Notes: a model not told the origin generated them from the sequence alone. Shown: positions 1 to 8,991, counted from the stretch's first letter. The stretch: 64,000 bases of DNA from Catalinimonas alkaloidigena (GCF_029504655.1 NZ_JAQFIL010000001.1:5833001-5897000); one strand, 5' to 3'. Program-made: numbers and translations.

Positions 1-2
1 CG

Positions 3-497
3 GAGGAGGGAAGCAGACTCTTTGATGCCATGGTAACCAAGCCTTTTGAGCCGCAACAGCTGATGAAAACTATTATTTCTCAGGTGGTCGGAGAAGGGGA
101 TTCACTCTCCGTTTCATCCAGAAAGCAGGAAGCCAGGCCAGATAAAGACATACTTGCTCCAGACTTTGCCAAAGTGGAAGATCATTTCAATGATTCAGTA
201 AAAAAGAAAAAGCTATTCTATCAAAAGGCACTTAAGGCACTGCAATCGTACCAGGCTGAATACCTGGAAGGACTGGAACAGCAGGATAAAGCACAACTGG
301 AAGACAGCATGCATAAAGCAAAAACCTTATATACCATGCTGGGACTGGAACCCTTTTACGAAAAAATGCTGGATTTACGTCGTCAGGTAGAAGCAGGCAC
401 TTCAGCAGAAGCATTAAAAAAAGAAAGGGATGAGATACGAAAGGACTTAGAAAAGCTGATCGCTAAAATCCAGCAAAGGCATGAGCAACTGGGCTAG
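3..497 (+). CDS. Hybrid sensor histidine kinase, C-terminal part (REC end plus HPt-like domain), cut by window edge
   Basis: The frame is open to the left edge, so this is the 3' end of a longer gene. The first codons end a response-regulator receiver domain: the residues around DAMVTKPFEP carry the conserved K-P-F/Y near the last strand of REC. A charged linker follows, then a helical region with a histidine in the context MHKAKTLYTMLG (His codon near 312), which resembles the phosphorylated His of HPt domains. This fits a membrane or cytoplasmic hybrid kinase whose HPt passes phosphate to a separate regulator. The orphan NarL-type regulator at 1146-1799 is a possible but unproven partner. 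The gene ends in TAG; no Rho-independent terminator with a T-run follows, only a 9-bp inverted repeat at 597-622. Confidence 0.75.
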   Translation, partial: EEGSRLFDAMVTKPFEPQQLMKTIISQVVGEGDSLSVSSRKQEARPDKDILAPDFAKVEDHFNDSVKKKKLFYQKALKALQSYQAEYLEGLEQQDKAQLEDSMHKAKTLYTMLGLEPFYEKMLDLRRQVEAGTSAEALKKERDEIRKDLEKLIAKIQQRHEQLG

Positions 498-608
498 CTA
501 CTTAGCTTTGTTCGGTCAAAGATTCAGGAAAAATCATCGGGCTTTAGCTTATGAAACAGCTCGTGAAGAGTAGTCAGATCTCCCAGAGCAACGGAATAGC
601 TATGCGGC

Positions 609-866
609 TTATTGCATAGCTACCCGCTGGAATAGCTCTTTGCTAAGGTAAGGTTCAAGCGCTTTTGTATTATTCAATACTTTGATCTTTACGATACCTT
701 CCCAGGGGATGTGGCTGGATGACCATATTTCAACAAACTGTCCACTTATACTGTAAAGCTTGATATAGTAATAGGAGTTAATACGAGTAGTGAGATAATT
801 GCCATACCTCTTTAGCAACCTGATTCTGTCATGATAATTGAGTGAACGAATACTTTGTGCTTCCAT
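609..866 (-). CDS. Conserved small protein of unknown function (85 aa), paralogue of the one at 40826
   Basis: I do not recognise a named family. The protein is short, basic at its N-terminus and rich in aromatic and beta-branched residues, with no signal peptide or membrane segment, so it is probably a small cytoplasmic protein with mixed beta structure. It aligns without gaps over about 62 residues to the 91-aa product at 40826-41101: about 19 identities by eye, including G..R, EIWS, PW, IV.I and L.PYL. That two-copy conservation is the main evidence that this frame is a real gene. It is convergent with the kinase tail and its stop lies inside a 9-bp inverted repeat (597-605 with 614-622). 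Confidence 0.6.
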   Translation of the reverse strand: MEAQSIRSLNYHDRIRLLKRYGNYLTTRINSYYYIKLYSISGQFVEIWSSSHIPWEGIVKIKVLNNTKALEPYLSKELFQRVAMQ

Positions 867-1145
867 ATAAATACAATAGTTTAGATAATTATTTCTATTA
901 CTTTAAAACAACAAAATAAAAGCAGCTTTATCCATATCCATTTCCATTCAAATTTTCCCGTGATTCTACTCAATTTCCATCTAATTTGAGCTTCCTAGTA
1001 TGACTGCCTGGATTCCCCTATTTACTAAGCTTATTTACTCATACATAAAACGAATAGTGAGGGCAGAGGTGGATTTTTTTTCAGATTCAGGTAGCCGCCA
1101 GCTTTGATTTTATTATCTATACAATAAGCTCCTGCTACGCCCGAC

Positions 1146-1799
1146 TTACCATTTATTCGCATTATCCAGATATAGCCTTACCAGCTCCACAGTATTGTTT
1201 ACATTGCATTTCTGTAACATATTGGCCCGGTGGTTAGAGACTGTACGCTCACTCAGGAAAAGTTTATCAGCGATTTGCTTAGAGCTCAACCCCTCAATCA
1301 ATAATGTAAGTACTTCTTTTTCCCTCCTGGTAAGTGCATTGATAGGATTCTGATCACTCCCGCTGGCATCATTCCTGTTTTTAAAGCCTTTGACAATGAT
1401 CTGGCTGATAGGCTGGCTGTAATATTCTTTACCTTCCTGTATGCTTTTGATCGCCTCTATCAGCTCATTCTTTTCCGCCTGCTTGGTGATGTAGCCGGAT
1501 ACTGAGCTGTTGAGCGCTTTGTACACATAATCAGGAGAGTCGTGCATACTAAAGATAATGACTTTTGTAGGCAATTCTTTATTTCTGATTTCCTCAGAAA
1601 TATCAAAAATTGATTTCCCCGGCATGTTAATATCTGAGATAAGGATGTCGGGCTGAAGTTCCTCCACCAGTTTGTGTAACTGCTCTCCATCAGAGGCAGT
1701 AGCTAAAAGTTCTATGTCCTTACAATCCGAGAGCAGAGAAGATGTAGCCTGAGTGAGAATCACATGATCGTCAGCCAATACAATCTTACATTTATTCAT
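1146..1799 (-). CDS. NarL/FixJ-family DNA-binding response regulator
   Basis: A two-domain transcription regulator of 217 aa. The N-terminal receiver begins IVLADDHVILT (acidic pocket DD), has the phospho-acceptor Asp in LISDINMPG and the conserved Lys near GYITKQAEK. The C-terminal LuxR-type helix-turn-helix has LTRREKEVLTLLIEGLSSKQIADKLFLSE followed by TVSNHRANML. The start was placed at the ATG at 1797-1799 because the receiver begins three residues later; the frame is open 34 codons further upstream, but that stretch is AT-rich and not receiver-like. No Shine-Dalgarno is seen. No kinase is adjacent, so it is either an orphan or paired with the hybrid kinase at the left edge. Target genes cannot be read from the sequence. 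Confidence 0.9.
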   Translation of the reverse strand: MNKCKIVLADDHVILTQATSSLLSDCKDIELLATASDGEQLHKLVEELQPDILISDINMPGKSIFDISEEIRNKELPTKVIIFSMHDSPDYVYKALNSSVSGYITKQAEKNELIEAIKSIQEGKEYYSQPISQIIVKGFKNRNDASGSDQNPINALTRREKEVLTLLIEGLSSKQIADKLFLSERTVSNHRANMLQKCNVNNTVELVRLYLDNANKW

Positions 1800-2056
1800 G
1801 ACAAAAAAATTATAGTTGAAAAAAAACAATTTGGCGGCTTCTAATAAAAAATAATCAATGATTGTTAAGTATATAATAGTGTAAAAGTTGCCAAATATCA
1901 ACTTTTAATACACGAATTAGTTTGAGGTTTATACCTATTTCTCATGGGTATCGCTAAAGAAAACAGCGTATTTTTATATTTTCTGTAAACGGAAGCTACA
2001 CATTCGCTAAAATAACCCTCCCACGTATTTGCCAGGCAAAACCGGCTAAGCAATAA

Positions 2057-2578
2057 GGTAAAGCACAGTTCAGCTTCACTGTTCGCTCATCCGGCAAAAT
2101 CTTCATAATACAGCGGTTCTCCATCAGGCTGACTGAGGCGAATGTAGTCTACAGCACCGAAGACCATGTCAACCGGGGCATATCCATTTACCGGCAGTGG
2201 TTTAATACACTTATTGAGAACCTGCTAAGGGAGGGTAAAGATGAGCAGGCTAAAGAGGTGCTGGATAAATATATGCAGGCAATGCCCCAGCAAGCCTACG
2301 CTATGGACTTTAACACTGTACACATTGTCAGGTACTTATTTCAACTGGAAAAGCAGCAGGAAGCCCTCGTGCTGAGTAAAGCGCTGCACGAAAATGCTAC
2401 TGAGCTACTGGACTATTACCTGAGGGGAGAAAATACTACCGACAGGCTGGAAATCAACAGGCATTTGTACGTACTCAATGTACTGGCTGAGAGTTTACAA
2501 GCATACCAGCCTGAGCTTGCAGAGAAGGTAAAGCAGGACTTCATACAATTTTACGCCAGGCTGGAAGGCAGCTTGTAA
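2057..2578 (+). pseudogene. Remnant of a DUF2723-type membrane glycosyltransferase-like gene (C-terminal tail only)
   Basis: The frame is open from just after a TAA at 2054 to the TAA at 2578, but has no ATG before position 2272; the first GTG is at 2258. The translation reads VYSTEDHVNRG, then IENLLREGKDEQAKEVLDKYM, then MPQQAYAMDFNTVHIVRYLF. This resembles the TPR-like tail that ends DUF2723 proteins of Bacteroidota, which are multi-membrane-span proteins of roughly 1000 aa. All membrane-spanning parts are missing here, so I call a decayed fragment. The alternative is a short intact helical-repeat protein of 106 aa starting at the GTG. Family assignment is from memory of the motif pattern. 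Confidence 0.5.
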
Positions 2579-2587
2579 GAGATGGTA

Positions 2588-3910
2588 TTATTTTCCCCCA
2601 TAGCCTTCATTATAAAAAATGCAAAGCCCGTCTTTTCCGGCTACCACAATATCATTTCTTCCAGTACCTCTCAGGTCTACTACGGCAAAATAAAGTCCCG
2701 CGCCTTTGCCTTCTCCGTAAGGGCCATAGTCTATGGTGTGCTTGGTGAATGAGTCGCCATTCCACTGAAAGTAGTATAAGCCCAGCGGGTCATGGCCGCC
2801 CGGATCACGGCCGTTATGAGCACGATAGCGTTTGCCAGTGATGAGTTCCGCCTTGCCATCTCCGGTTACATCTTCCCACTCCATCGTGTGAAACTGTGAA
2901 TTATAAGGATCAATAGGATGCTTGACCCAACTGCGCTGGCCTGAGTCATCAGTGCTTTGCTCGTACCAATGCAGTCCATACCCATGCCCCTGCCCGACAA
3001 TGATATCATTCTTTCCATCTTCATTGACGTCAACGATCAGCACAGGGACGCTGGCTGCTCCTATGTTAAATTCTTCATGCATTTGCCATTCACCATCCAG
3101 AGGGTTTTCAGGAGCTTCCAGCCAGCCATTGCTAATGATAAAGTCTCCCCTGCCATCTCCATTGATATCTCCGAAGCCTAATCCATGGCCCTGCTTATCG
3201 GCTACATCGTAGCGGGTAAACTCAGCAGTACCTTTCCCCTGCTCATCTCGTTCCAACTTATAAAACTTGAGTGCACTACCGGGATTATTCGGTACGATTT
3301 CCAGATGTCCGTCACCATCCACATCCCAGGCACGGGTACATTCTACCGGGCCGGTGGTATCAATTACCGTTTGCTGCCAGTTGTCGGTGTTCCCCGGATT
3401 CTTCAGCCAGACAATATGCTGACTGCCCCAACCTCCGGTTACATAGTCCTTATGCCCATCGCCATCAATATCTATGAGGATACTGGAAAAGTCATTATAG
3501 TACTCATGCCCGAAGCGGCTTACCTCTGTTACAAAATGCCTGTTCCTATAATCCGGACCTTCATACCAGAATGCACCGGAAATAATGTCCAGTGTATCAT
3601 CCCCGTTGATATCCAGTACCCCCACTGACTCATAGCTTTCCGAAGCCACCATCTTCTTCTTGAACTGTACTGGTTTGCTGATATCATTTCCCGTTTGGGC
3701 CAAAGCAGAATCCAGGCTGAACAGGAGTAATAAAGGAATAATTAGTGTGGAAAAGCTACAGTATCCGCTTAGTATGTCATTCCGTAGGAATCTTTTCTGT
3801 ATTGTAAAAAGTATTGAATTTGCTTTATCGCAAACATACTTGTAAAGCCCTGTGTCTTCACAGACCCTGGAGTACGAGTTAAGATGGCGTTTCATTGGAA
3901 TAATGTTCAC
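2588..3910 (-). CDS. Secreted FG-GAP/VCBS-repeat beta-propeller protein
   Basis: This 440-aa protein has about seven repeats carrying the FG-GAP/VCBS calcium-loop signature, for example DINGDDTLDI, DIDGDGHKDY, DVDGDGHLEI, DINGDGRGDF, DVNEDGKNDI, DVTGDGKAEL and DLRGTGRNDI. That predicts a seven-bladed propeller in the periplasm or on the surface. A signal-peptide-like stretch ends ALAQ near residue 72, but about 50 residues precede its hydrophobic core, which is unusual. The GTG at 3908-3910 overlaps the TAG of the upstream cytochrome gene by one base (TAGTG), suggesting coupled translation; an ATG at 3893-3895 is the alternative start. It is co-transcribed with the PVC-type cytochrome protein and may be its partner. 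Ligand and reaction are unknown. Confidence 0.82.
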   Translation of the reverse strand: MNIIPMKRHLNSYSRVCEDTGLYKYVCDKANSILFTIQKRFLRNDILSGYCSFSTLIIPLLLLFSLDSALAQTGNDISKPVQFKKKMVASESYESVGVLDINGDDTLDIISGAFWYEGPDYRNRHFVTEVSRFGHEYYNDFSSILIDIDGDGHKDYVTGGWGSQHIVWLKNPGNTDNWQQTVIDTTGPVECTRAWDVDGDGHLEIVPNNPGSALKFYKLERDEQGKGTAEFTRYDVADKQGHGLGFGDINGDGRGDFIISNGWLEAPENPLDGEWQMHEEFNIGAASVPVLIVDVNEDGKNDIIVGQGHGYGLHWYEQSTDDSGQRSWVKHPIDPYNSQFHTMEWEDVTGDGKAELITGKRYRAHNGRDPGGHDPLGLYYFQWNGDSFTKHTIDYGPYGEGKGAGLYFAVVDLRGTGRNDIVVAGKDGLCIFYNEGYGGK

Positions 3911-6900
3911 TATTGTTGGTTCAAAAGATATGAAAGTAAGGCATTAAAATCTTCCTGAGGGAGAACTTCTCCAAAGTGGTCAGGCATCAGGGTGTATTCT
4001 GAAGGCTCTCGCTCAGCAATATTACTTTTGGCTACGGAAAACTCTTCTCCGTTCATATTCGCAAAGACGATGGCTTCACCTTCCTCCCGGCGGAATAAAC
4101 CTGTCCTGACCTGTCCATCTTTGGTTTTGATGGTATAAGTGCGGAAAGCTTCTGAAATATTACGGTTAGGATCCAGGATTTTAGTCGCCAGAGCTTCTGC
4201 GCCCCAGTTACCGATTCCGGTGAGCTGAGGGCCGATCATACCTCCCTCATTAGTTACCCGATGGCAGCTTTTACAATTCCGGTTAAATACCATTACTCCC
4301 GGCTGCACCAATGAATCGGCATCGGTAAAATTAGCCATACGCTCCTCAATCAGCTCATTTTTCTCTTCCGTGAGCGCCGGAACGTTAGCCACCAGTGCTT
4401 CAAACGTATTCAGCTGGGCATCTGAGATATTCAGGAGCAAGCGTTCTTTAACTTTTGGGTCCACCAAAGCACGGGCATATACATCTCCCTCCTGTACTTT
4501 CTGGAAAAGAAGATCCCTGCCCTGGGGTGAAGAGGACAGCGCTGTCGCTACTTCTTTTTGCAGGTCAGGAGAAAGATTGCTGACCTCAGCCAGCACACTA
4601 GTCGTTGTAGCAGCAGGCATTTCGCCCAGCATAGCGATCAGGCGTCGCTTCACATCTACTGGCTGCTGCTCATCCCGCAAAAGGTCCTCTACCAAGCGTA
4701 TATTTTCCTCGGGAGCAATGGTCAGCAGAGCCTGGGCGGCAGCCACTTTCACTGCGGGATCATCGTCTACAGAGGTCTGCAAAACTGTTTTCATCTCAGG
4801 AGCCAAAGCAGCGAGCTTATAATTTCCTGCCAGTTCTACCGCCAGCTTCAGCTTCTCTGCGTCTTCAGCATTGATTTTGGTGGTGTCAGCTAGCTCAGGC
4901 ACACTGTTTCCCGGCAGATAGGCCATAAACAGATTCTCCGCAAGCTGTCCTCCCCACGCTTGCATGGCAGTCTGATTTTCAGCGCCTCGCTGTAGCAAGC
5001 CTTCCTGCATGGCTTTGAAGATACTGAAGCTTAAGTCCAGATCTTCTCCTGCCTTTTCTCTGCCTAGCCGGATTACTGCTGTCATACGATTGGGAGGCAC
5101 AAAGCGTACTGCATGCTGTAAATTGACTGCCAGCTTTTCATCAGCATCAGTTGAGGCCAGATAATTATAGAGGAAGAGTCCGGCACCGGTATTTTCCACG
5201 CCTACCATTACATCCGCTAAGGTAGCTGCCTGCTGCGCATCCCAACCCATGGTTGCTACCCTCTGCATTATCTCTTCATCACGCATGAGGTTGCGCAGCA
5301 TCAGGCGCAGGGTGTAGCGATAATGGGTGTCGTAGTCAGGAATCTTATCATTTTGTCCCAGCAGCAATTCCATAGTTTGTATACCTGGATAGTTGGCAAT
5401 GGCTTCTACCGCTGCCCTTTGCACGTGTAGATCATTATCATTCAATGCTTTCGTGACAAGCTCATAATACCTCTGCTCAGCATCATCGGTTTCTCTCAGT
5501 ATCCGCATTACATGGGTTCTGACGATAGGGTTATCATGTGCTGCTGCTTTGCGGAGGATCTCTTCGTCCAAAGCGTTCAGCCGATACAATACCCAAAGGG
5601 CGAGCGTATAAGGCTGAGCTTCAGTAGAAGCATCATTGAGCAGCGCTTTAGCAGGGGCTACTGCCTCTTCTCCTACCTGATCGGCCAGTTGATCCGCTGC
5701 CATCATACGTACTGTGATGTTGTCATGTGCAAGCGCAGCTATCAGTTCTTCTACCGTATTATCAGCCAAGTTGGTATCTTCTGTTTGAGCAGCACCGGTA
5801 TAGGTAATGCGCCAGATTCTGCCTCTCACTTTATCCCGCCTGGGATGGTCTAGTGGCACCTCGTAGTGCCCGATGATGGAGTTATAAAAGTCAGCAACAT
5901 AGAGCGCGCCATCTGGTCCCAGTTTGATGTCTACCGGACGAAACCAGGGGTCGGCACTTTTCACCAGATCTTCCTCTGCCTTAGCCACCGGGGTAGAGCC
6001 TTTGAACTCAAAAGAATTGCGGTGTACCCGGCAGGTCACCACATCACCGATATAGAAATTATTCCGATATTCTTCAGGAAACTGCGTAGCATCATAAAGC
6101 GCTAAACCTGATAAGGCGGTAGATTCTTCACCCATTGGCTTGGTATCGGGCCCAAAGCCGATACCGATTTCTTTCTTGCCAAAGTGCGGATAGTCGGCTC
6201 CGCGAATCAGTTGGTAAATCGGTGAAGTGTGGCAATCAGTAGAATACATATAGCCCAATTCATCATAGGCTAAACCGAAGGGATTTACTTGTCCAAAAGT
6301 CGTTTGCTCCACCCGGCTGCCATCGGGCAGAAAGCGGAAAGTATTGCCGGAAGTCATGCTGATGGAATCTCCGTCGGCACCGGCTATGGTAGAGGTATTG
6401 GTGAAGCCATGACAGGTATACACCCAGCCATCGTAACCCCGGGTCAGATTATTGACCATACCATGGGTATCCACGTGACCAAATTCACCGAGTACTACCT
6501 TGCTTTGATCGGCCTGATCATCGCCATTATTGTCGGTAAAACGATACAGATTGGGAATACTATAAGCAATGGCTGCATCTTCTATCGGCAGCAGACCAAT
6601 AGGAATGTTGAGCGTATCTTCATAATGGGTAAATGTATCAGCCTTGCCATCGCCGTCAGTATCTTCCAGGATGGAAAGGCGATCAGTCCCCTTACCCGGC
6701 TCGGCAGGAAAAGGATATTCGTAAGACTGCGTGACCCAGAGTCTGCCCCGGACATCAAAGGCGATATTAAGCGGTTTTCCGATGTCTGGCTCTGAGGCAA
6801 AAAGCTGTATTTCAAAACCTTCGGGGAGTATGAATCCCTGCCGTTCTTCTTCCGGTGTACGGGCTTCAGTCGTTCTGATGTGCTCGCTGAATTTGCTCCC

Positions 6901-7035
6901 GCTGTACTGCGCTTCGTTTTCTTCTTGTTCTTCAGGAGCGGGATTACAGGCGCCTAGAAACAAAGCAGTACTTATAGCAATAATGGCGAGCGGCCCACTT
7001 TGCAAAAGCGCACCAGGCAGATGATTTACTGGCAT
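3910..7035 (-). CDS. PVC-type heme-binding lipoprotein: dehydrogenase-like propeller, HEAT repeats and C-terminal cytochrome c
   Basis: A 1041-aa lipoprotein: the signal sequence ends in LFLGAC, a lipobox, with Cys near residue 30. Residues about 65-400 form a glucose/sorbosone-dehydrogenase-like propeller of the family called membrane-bound dehydrogenase in PVC bacteria (PEGFEIQLFASEP, GRLWVTQSYEYPFP, GPDGALYVADFYN). Residues about 430-870 are helical HEAT-type repeats. Residues about 905-1041 are a cytochrome c module with the heme motif CKSCH at 921-925 and a possible Met ligand in TLMPDHF. The family is thought to oxidise sugars or similar substrates and hand electrons to heme. It leads a two-gene operon with the FG-GAP protein downstream. 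The nearby DUF1080 and SusCD genes suggest a role in sugar catabolism. Confidence 0.88.
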   Translation of the reverse strand: MPVNHLPGALLQSGPLAIIAISTALFLGACNPAPEEQEENEAQYSGSKFSEHIRTTEARTPEEERQGFILPEGFEIQLFASEPDIGKPLNIAFDVRGRLWVTQSYEYPFPAEPGKGTDRLSILEDTDGDGKADTFTHYEDTLNIPIGLLPIEDAAIAYSIPNLYRFTDNNGDDQADQSKVVLGEFGHVDTHGMVNNLTRGYDGWVYTCHGFTNTSTIAGADGDSISMTSGNTFRFLPDGSRVEQTTFGQVNPFGLAYDELGYMYSTDCHTSPIYQLIRGADYPHFGKKEIGIGFGPDTKPMGEESTALSGLALYDATQFPEEYRNNFYIGDVVTCRVHRNSFEFKGSTPVAKAEEDLVKSADPWFRPVDIKLGPDGALYVADFYNSIIGHYEVPLDHPRRDKVRGRIWRITYTGAAQTEDTNLADNTVEELIAALAHDNITVRMMAADQLADQVGEEAVAPAKALLNDASTEAQPYTLALWVLYRLNALDEEILRKAAAHDNPIVRTHVMRILRETDDAEQRYYELVTKALNDNDLHVQRAAVEAIANYPGIQTMELLLGQNDKIPDYDTHYRYTLRLMLRNLMRDEEIMQRVATMGWDAQQAATLADVMVGVENTGAGLFLYNYLASTDADEKLAVNLQHAVRFVPPNRMTAVIRLGREKAGEDLDLSFSIFKAMQEGLLQRGAENQTAMQAWGGQLAENLFMAYLPGNSVPELADTTKINAEDAEKLKLAVELAGNYKLAALAPEMKTVLQTSVDDDPAVKVAAAQALLTIAPEENIRLVEDLLRDEQQPVDVKRRLIAMLGEMPAATTTSVLAEVSNLSPDLQKEVATALSSSPQGRDLLFQKVQEGDVYARALVDPKVKERLLLNISDAQLNTFEALVANVPALTEEKNELIEERMANFTDADSLVQPGVMVFNRNCKSCHRVTNEGGMIGPQLTGIGNWGAEALATKILDPNRNISEAFRTYTIKTKDGQVRTGLFRREEGEAIVFANMNGEEFSVAKSNIAEREPSEYTLMPDHFGEVLPQEDFNALLSYLLNQQ

Positions 7036-7316
7036 AAAATACGTAGCATTAGGTTGTTGTATTCAAGCATATCTCAACTTTACGTTTAGGTAAAGTTTTG
7101 ATAAGATATCTCTATAATGTTACTATTTTTTATTCGTATTCAAAAGGAAGAGAAAGCTGATGAAAGCTAAACAATGGGTATGCTTCCATTACACCCATAC
7201 GTTTAGCAGGAATTTCTTCAAATGATGCCAGCTAAATTTCTCTAGTTCAGTACTAGATATAAACTCGAGTCTTCCACTACAGCTTAATATTACCTTCAGC
7301 AGCGGGTAAAAAGTGC

Positions 7317-7333
7317 AATCTGAGGCTCAGATT
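7317..7333. repeat. Perfect short palindrome
   Basis: AATCTGAG, one G, then CTCAGATT: an 8-bp perfect inverted repeat with a single-base centre. It is the first of a series of similar palindromes on both sides of the sigma factor/ClpP cassette. Confidence 0.8.
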
Positions 7334-7363
7334 ACACTCGGAAGGCATGACATTGCGTGTTAG

Positions 7364-7467
7364 GAGGCTCATTTTGTGCGTTTTTGAGGGCAAAATATAC
7401 AGCCTAAGCCTCAGAATCGCTGTGTCACCTGCCTCCCAAATCTTTCTGAGGCTCGTTTTGTGAGTTT
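7364..7467 (+). repeat. Direct repeat pair GAGGCTC(A/G)TTTTGTG(C/A)GTTT
   Basis: Two 20-base units at 7364-7383 and 7448-7467 differ at two positions only. A third degenerate copy overlaps the hairpin at 7624-7644. They may be decayed copies of one dispersed element. Confidence 0.65.
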
Positions 7468-7567
7468 GATGCTACCTCCCATGAGTATCATTAGCCTCCG
7501 GCGCACCATGGTCACCTCTGAACTCACTCATCTGAGACTCAACTCGTGCATTTATGCCTAAAATATA

Positions 7568-7658
7568 CTACGGTACATTTTCTGAAGTGGGCTGTGGGAC
7601 ACAAGCCCACGGTGTCTGAGCCTCGGTTTGTGAGACACAAACCGAAAATGTACCGTAG
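7568..7658. repeat. Nested inverted repeat able to form a three-way junction
   Basis: The outer 15-bp arms at 7568-7582 and 7644-7658 (CTACGGTACATTTTC and its complement) match perfectly. Between them lie two independent hairpins: 7587-7593 with 7604-7610 (GTGGGCT/AGCCCAC), and 7624-7632 with 7636-7644 (CGGTTTGTG/CACAAACCG, loop AGA). As RNA or cruciform DNA this would be a stem carrying two side hairpins. A stem nearly identical to the second hairpin recurs at 8992-9011. Confidence 0.75.
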
Positions 7659-7901
7659 CATGGCCTAAAAGATGTTGATTTATAGGCCTAGGGGGTCTCT
7701 TTTTTGAACCGAACCTGCCTACCAGGTCTGCATGTTGTTGTCTTTTAAGCTAAACCATCGGCCGTATTAGCTTAAGGGGTGCCCTCTCCCGCTATCTTTT
7801 GGAAGCATATATTCGTTAAATTTAGATTAAGCATAAAAAATTTACCCAATAAAGGTGATACCTGCTTTACAAATGACACATGTATATAAAAACCCAGGCT
7901 T

Positions 7902-8450
7902 ATGATTAACTATGATTATCCTGAGCAGTCCGGCGAAGTAAGAGAGCAGCTTTTTCTTGCGCTTTATCAGAAAGCTTTTCCGCTGGTGGCTCAATATATC
8001 AGTAAAAGAGGAGGGGCATTTGAAGAAGCCAAAGATGTGTTTCAGGATGCGCTGGTCATCTATTATGAAAAGGTGCTGACAGCACAAGACACGCATGTGC
8101 AGCATGAGCAGGTATACATATTGGGTATCGCCAAACATCTGTGGCTGAAGAAGTTCAGAAAAGAGCAGCCTTCCACTACGCTTGATCATACAGATGCGGA
8201 TATAATGGTGGAGGAAGCAGCAGAGCAGCCTTCCTCTACCAAGCTGCTACGCTTTCTGGAATCTTCCGGCAGAAAATGCATGGATATGCTACGAGCCTTC
8301 TACTACGACAAGCTGCCTCTGGCAGACATCGCCCAGCGCTTTGGCTACTCAGGCATACGTTCGGCTACGGTGCAGAAGTACAAGTGCATAGAAAAAGTAA
8401 GAGATACCGTCAAAGAAAAATCACTGCGCTATGAGGACTTCCTTGAATGA
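7902..8450 (+). CDS. ECF-type RNA polymerase sigma factor
   Basis: A 182-aa protein of the sigma-70 ECF class. Region 2 is recognisable in EEAKDVFQDALVIYYEKV and the following YILGIAKHLWLKKFRKEQ, which in this class contact the -10 box and core polymerase. Region 4 is the helix-turn-helix in LADIAQRFGYSG followed by ATVQKYKCIEKVRD. There is no membrane segment. Its 3' end overlaps the next small gene by 20 bases, so the two are one operon, and a ClpP-like gene follows 405 bases later. ECF factors are normally held by an anti-sigma factor; the overlapping small protein is the obvious candidate. The promoters it recognises are not evident. Confidence 0.85.
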   Translation: MINYDYPEQSGEVREQLFLALYQKAFPLVAQYISKRGGAFEEAKDVFQDALVIYYEKVLTAQDTHVQHEQVYILGIAKHLWLKKFRKEQPSTTLDHTDADIMVEEAAEQPSSTKLLRFLESSGRKCMDMLRAFYYDKLPLADIAQRFGYSGIRSATVQKYKCIEKVRDTVKEKSLRYEDFLE

Positions 8451-8700
8451 AATCAAAGCCATAGAAGAGTATCTCTTACAGGAGCAGCAGCCGGAAGATT
8501 TACTGCTTTTTGAAGCCCATATGATGCTGGATGAAGCTCTGAAAGAGAAAGTACAGCGGCAGCAGCGGATTTATCAGTTGGTGCGGGCTTACGGGCGTCA
8601 GCAGCTCAGGGCTGAAATAGAGGCAGCACATCAGCAACTGTTTACCCAGGCCAGACACAGAAGCTTCCGGCAGAAAGTGCTGCGTCTCTTCACTAAATAA
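8431..8700 (+). CDS. Small protein overlapping the sigma gene, possible anti-sigma factor
   Basis: This 89-aa soluble, strongly helical and charged protein starts inside the sigma-factor gene with a 20-base overlap, a layout typical of sigma/anti-sigma pairs. Its N-terminal part (IEEYLLQEQQPEDLLLFEAHM, then LDEALKEKVQRQQRIYQLV) resembles the N-terminal cytoplasmic helices of Bacteroidota anti-sigma proteins, where low-complexity helices bind the sigma factor. Unlike most of those proteins it has no transmembrane segment and no zinc-binding HxxxCxxC motif. The function is inferred from position and helix pattern, not from a firm family match. An alternative start is the TTG at 8443. Confidence 0.6.
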   Translation: MRTSLNEIKAIEEYLLQEQQPEDLLLFEAHMMLDEALKEKVQRQQRIYQLVRAYGRQQLRAEIEAAHQQLFTQARHRSFRQKVLRLFTK

Positions 8701-8823
8701 CCAATAAGATCTGTCAATTACTTAAGATAGCAGGCAAACCCTTTTGCACTGAAAGGCATGCTATTGCCTATTAAGTAAGGTGACACTATTAGTTTAAATC
8801 TTTGCTTTGTAGCAAGATACTCG

Positions 8824-8906
8824 CTTCAGTTTCTAACTGAAGTGGACACATGAAGCAAAGTCTCAGACTTTGCCCTCATTCATGATTTCAGTCTTCAAGA
8901 CTGAAA
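8824..8906. repeat. Cluster of three perfect palindromes
   Basis: 8824-8842 is CTTCAGTT-TCT-AACTGAAG. 8855-8873 is GCAAAGTCT-C-AGACTTTGC. 8886-8906 is TTTCAGTCTT-C-AAGACTGAAA. Stems are 8 to 10 bp with loops of one to three bases and spacings of 12 bases. The regular series resembles REP/BIME-type extragenic palindromes. Confidence 0.8.
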
Positions 8907-8991
8907 CCAGTTTTTAGTTTAATGTAAATAAGTCTTCATACTTAAAGATTATTACCAACACTTTATCAGCACATAAAACATGCATCTTATA

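Larger units (their letters stand above)
7036..7901. other. Long non-coding spacer with palindromes and direct repeats
   Basis: No credible gene was found in these 866 bases between two divergent genes. The stretch holds a perfect 8-1-8 palindrome at 7317-7333, a repeated GAGGCTC-TTTTGTG motif at 7364-7383 and 7448-7467 with a weaker third copy near 7618-7634, a complex inverted repeat at 7568-7658, and a 9-bp inverted repeat at 7745-7753 with 7767-7775. The promoters of the cytochrome operon and of the sigma-factor gene must lie at its two ends, but no convincing box was seen. Confidence 0.7.

Noticed and set aside
1800..1901. N-terminal extension of the response regulator by 34 codons
   Set aside because: The extension is AT-rich and unlike receiver domains; the ATG at 1797-1799 gives the normal family start.
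3185..3628. 147-codon plus-strand frame opposite the FG-GAP gene
   Set aside because: The minus strand carries regular FG-GAP repeats here; the plus frame is a shadow of their codon pattern.
4370..4822. Long open frame on the plus strand, opposite the HEAT-repeat part of the cytochrome lipoprotein
   Set aside because: It is antisense to a clearly coding gene, and its Ser/Arg-rich translation has no protein-like pattern.
7681..7800. A structured RNA gene in the GC-richer stretch before the sigma gene
   Set aside because: Only one 9-bp stem (7745-7775) was found; no known RNA family pattern, no promoter or terminator could be defined.
8824..8906. A CRISPR array
   Set aside because: The palindromes differ from each other and are separated by about 12 bases; there are no identical repeats with unique spacers.
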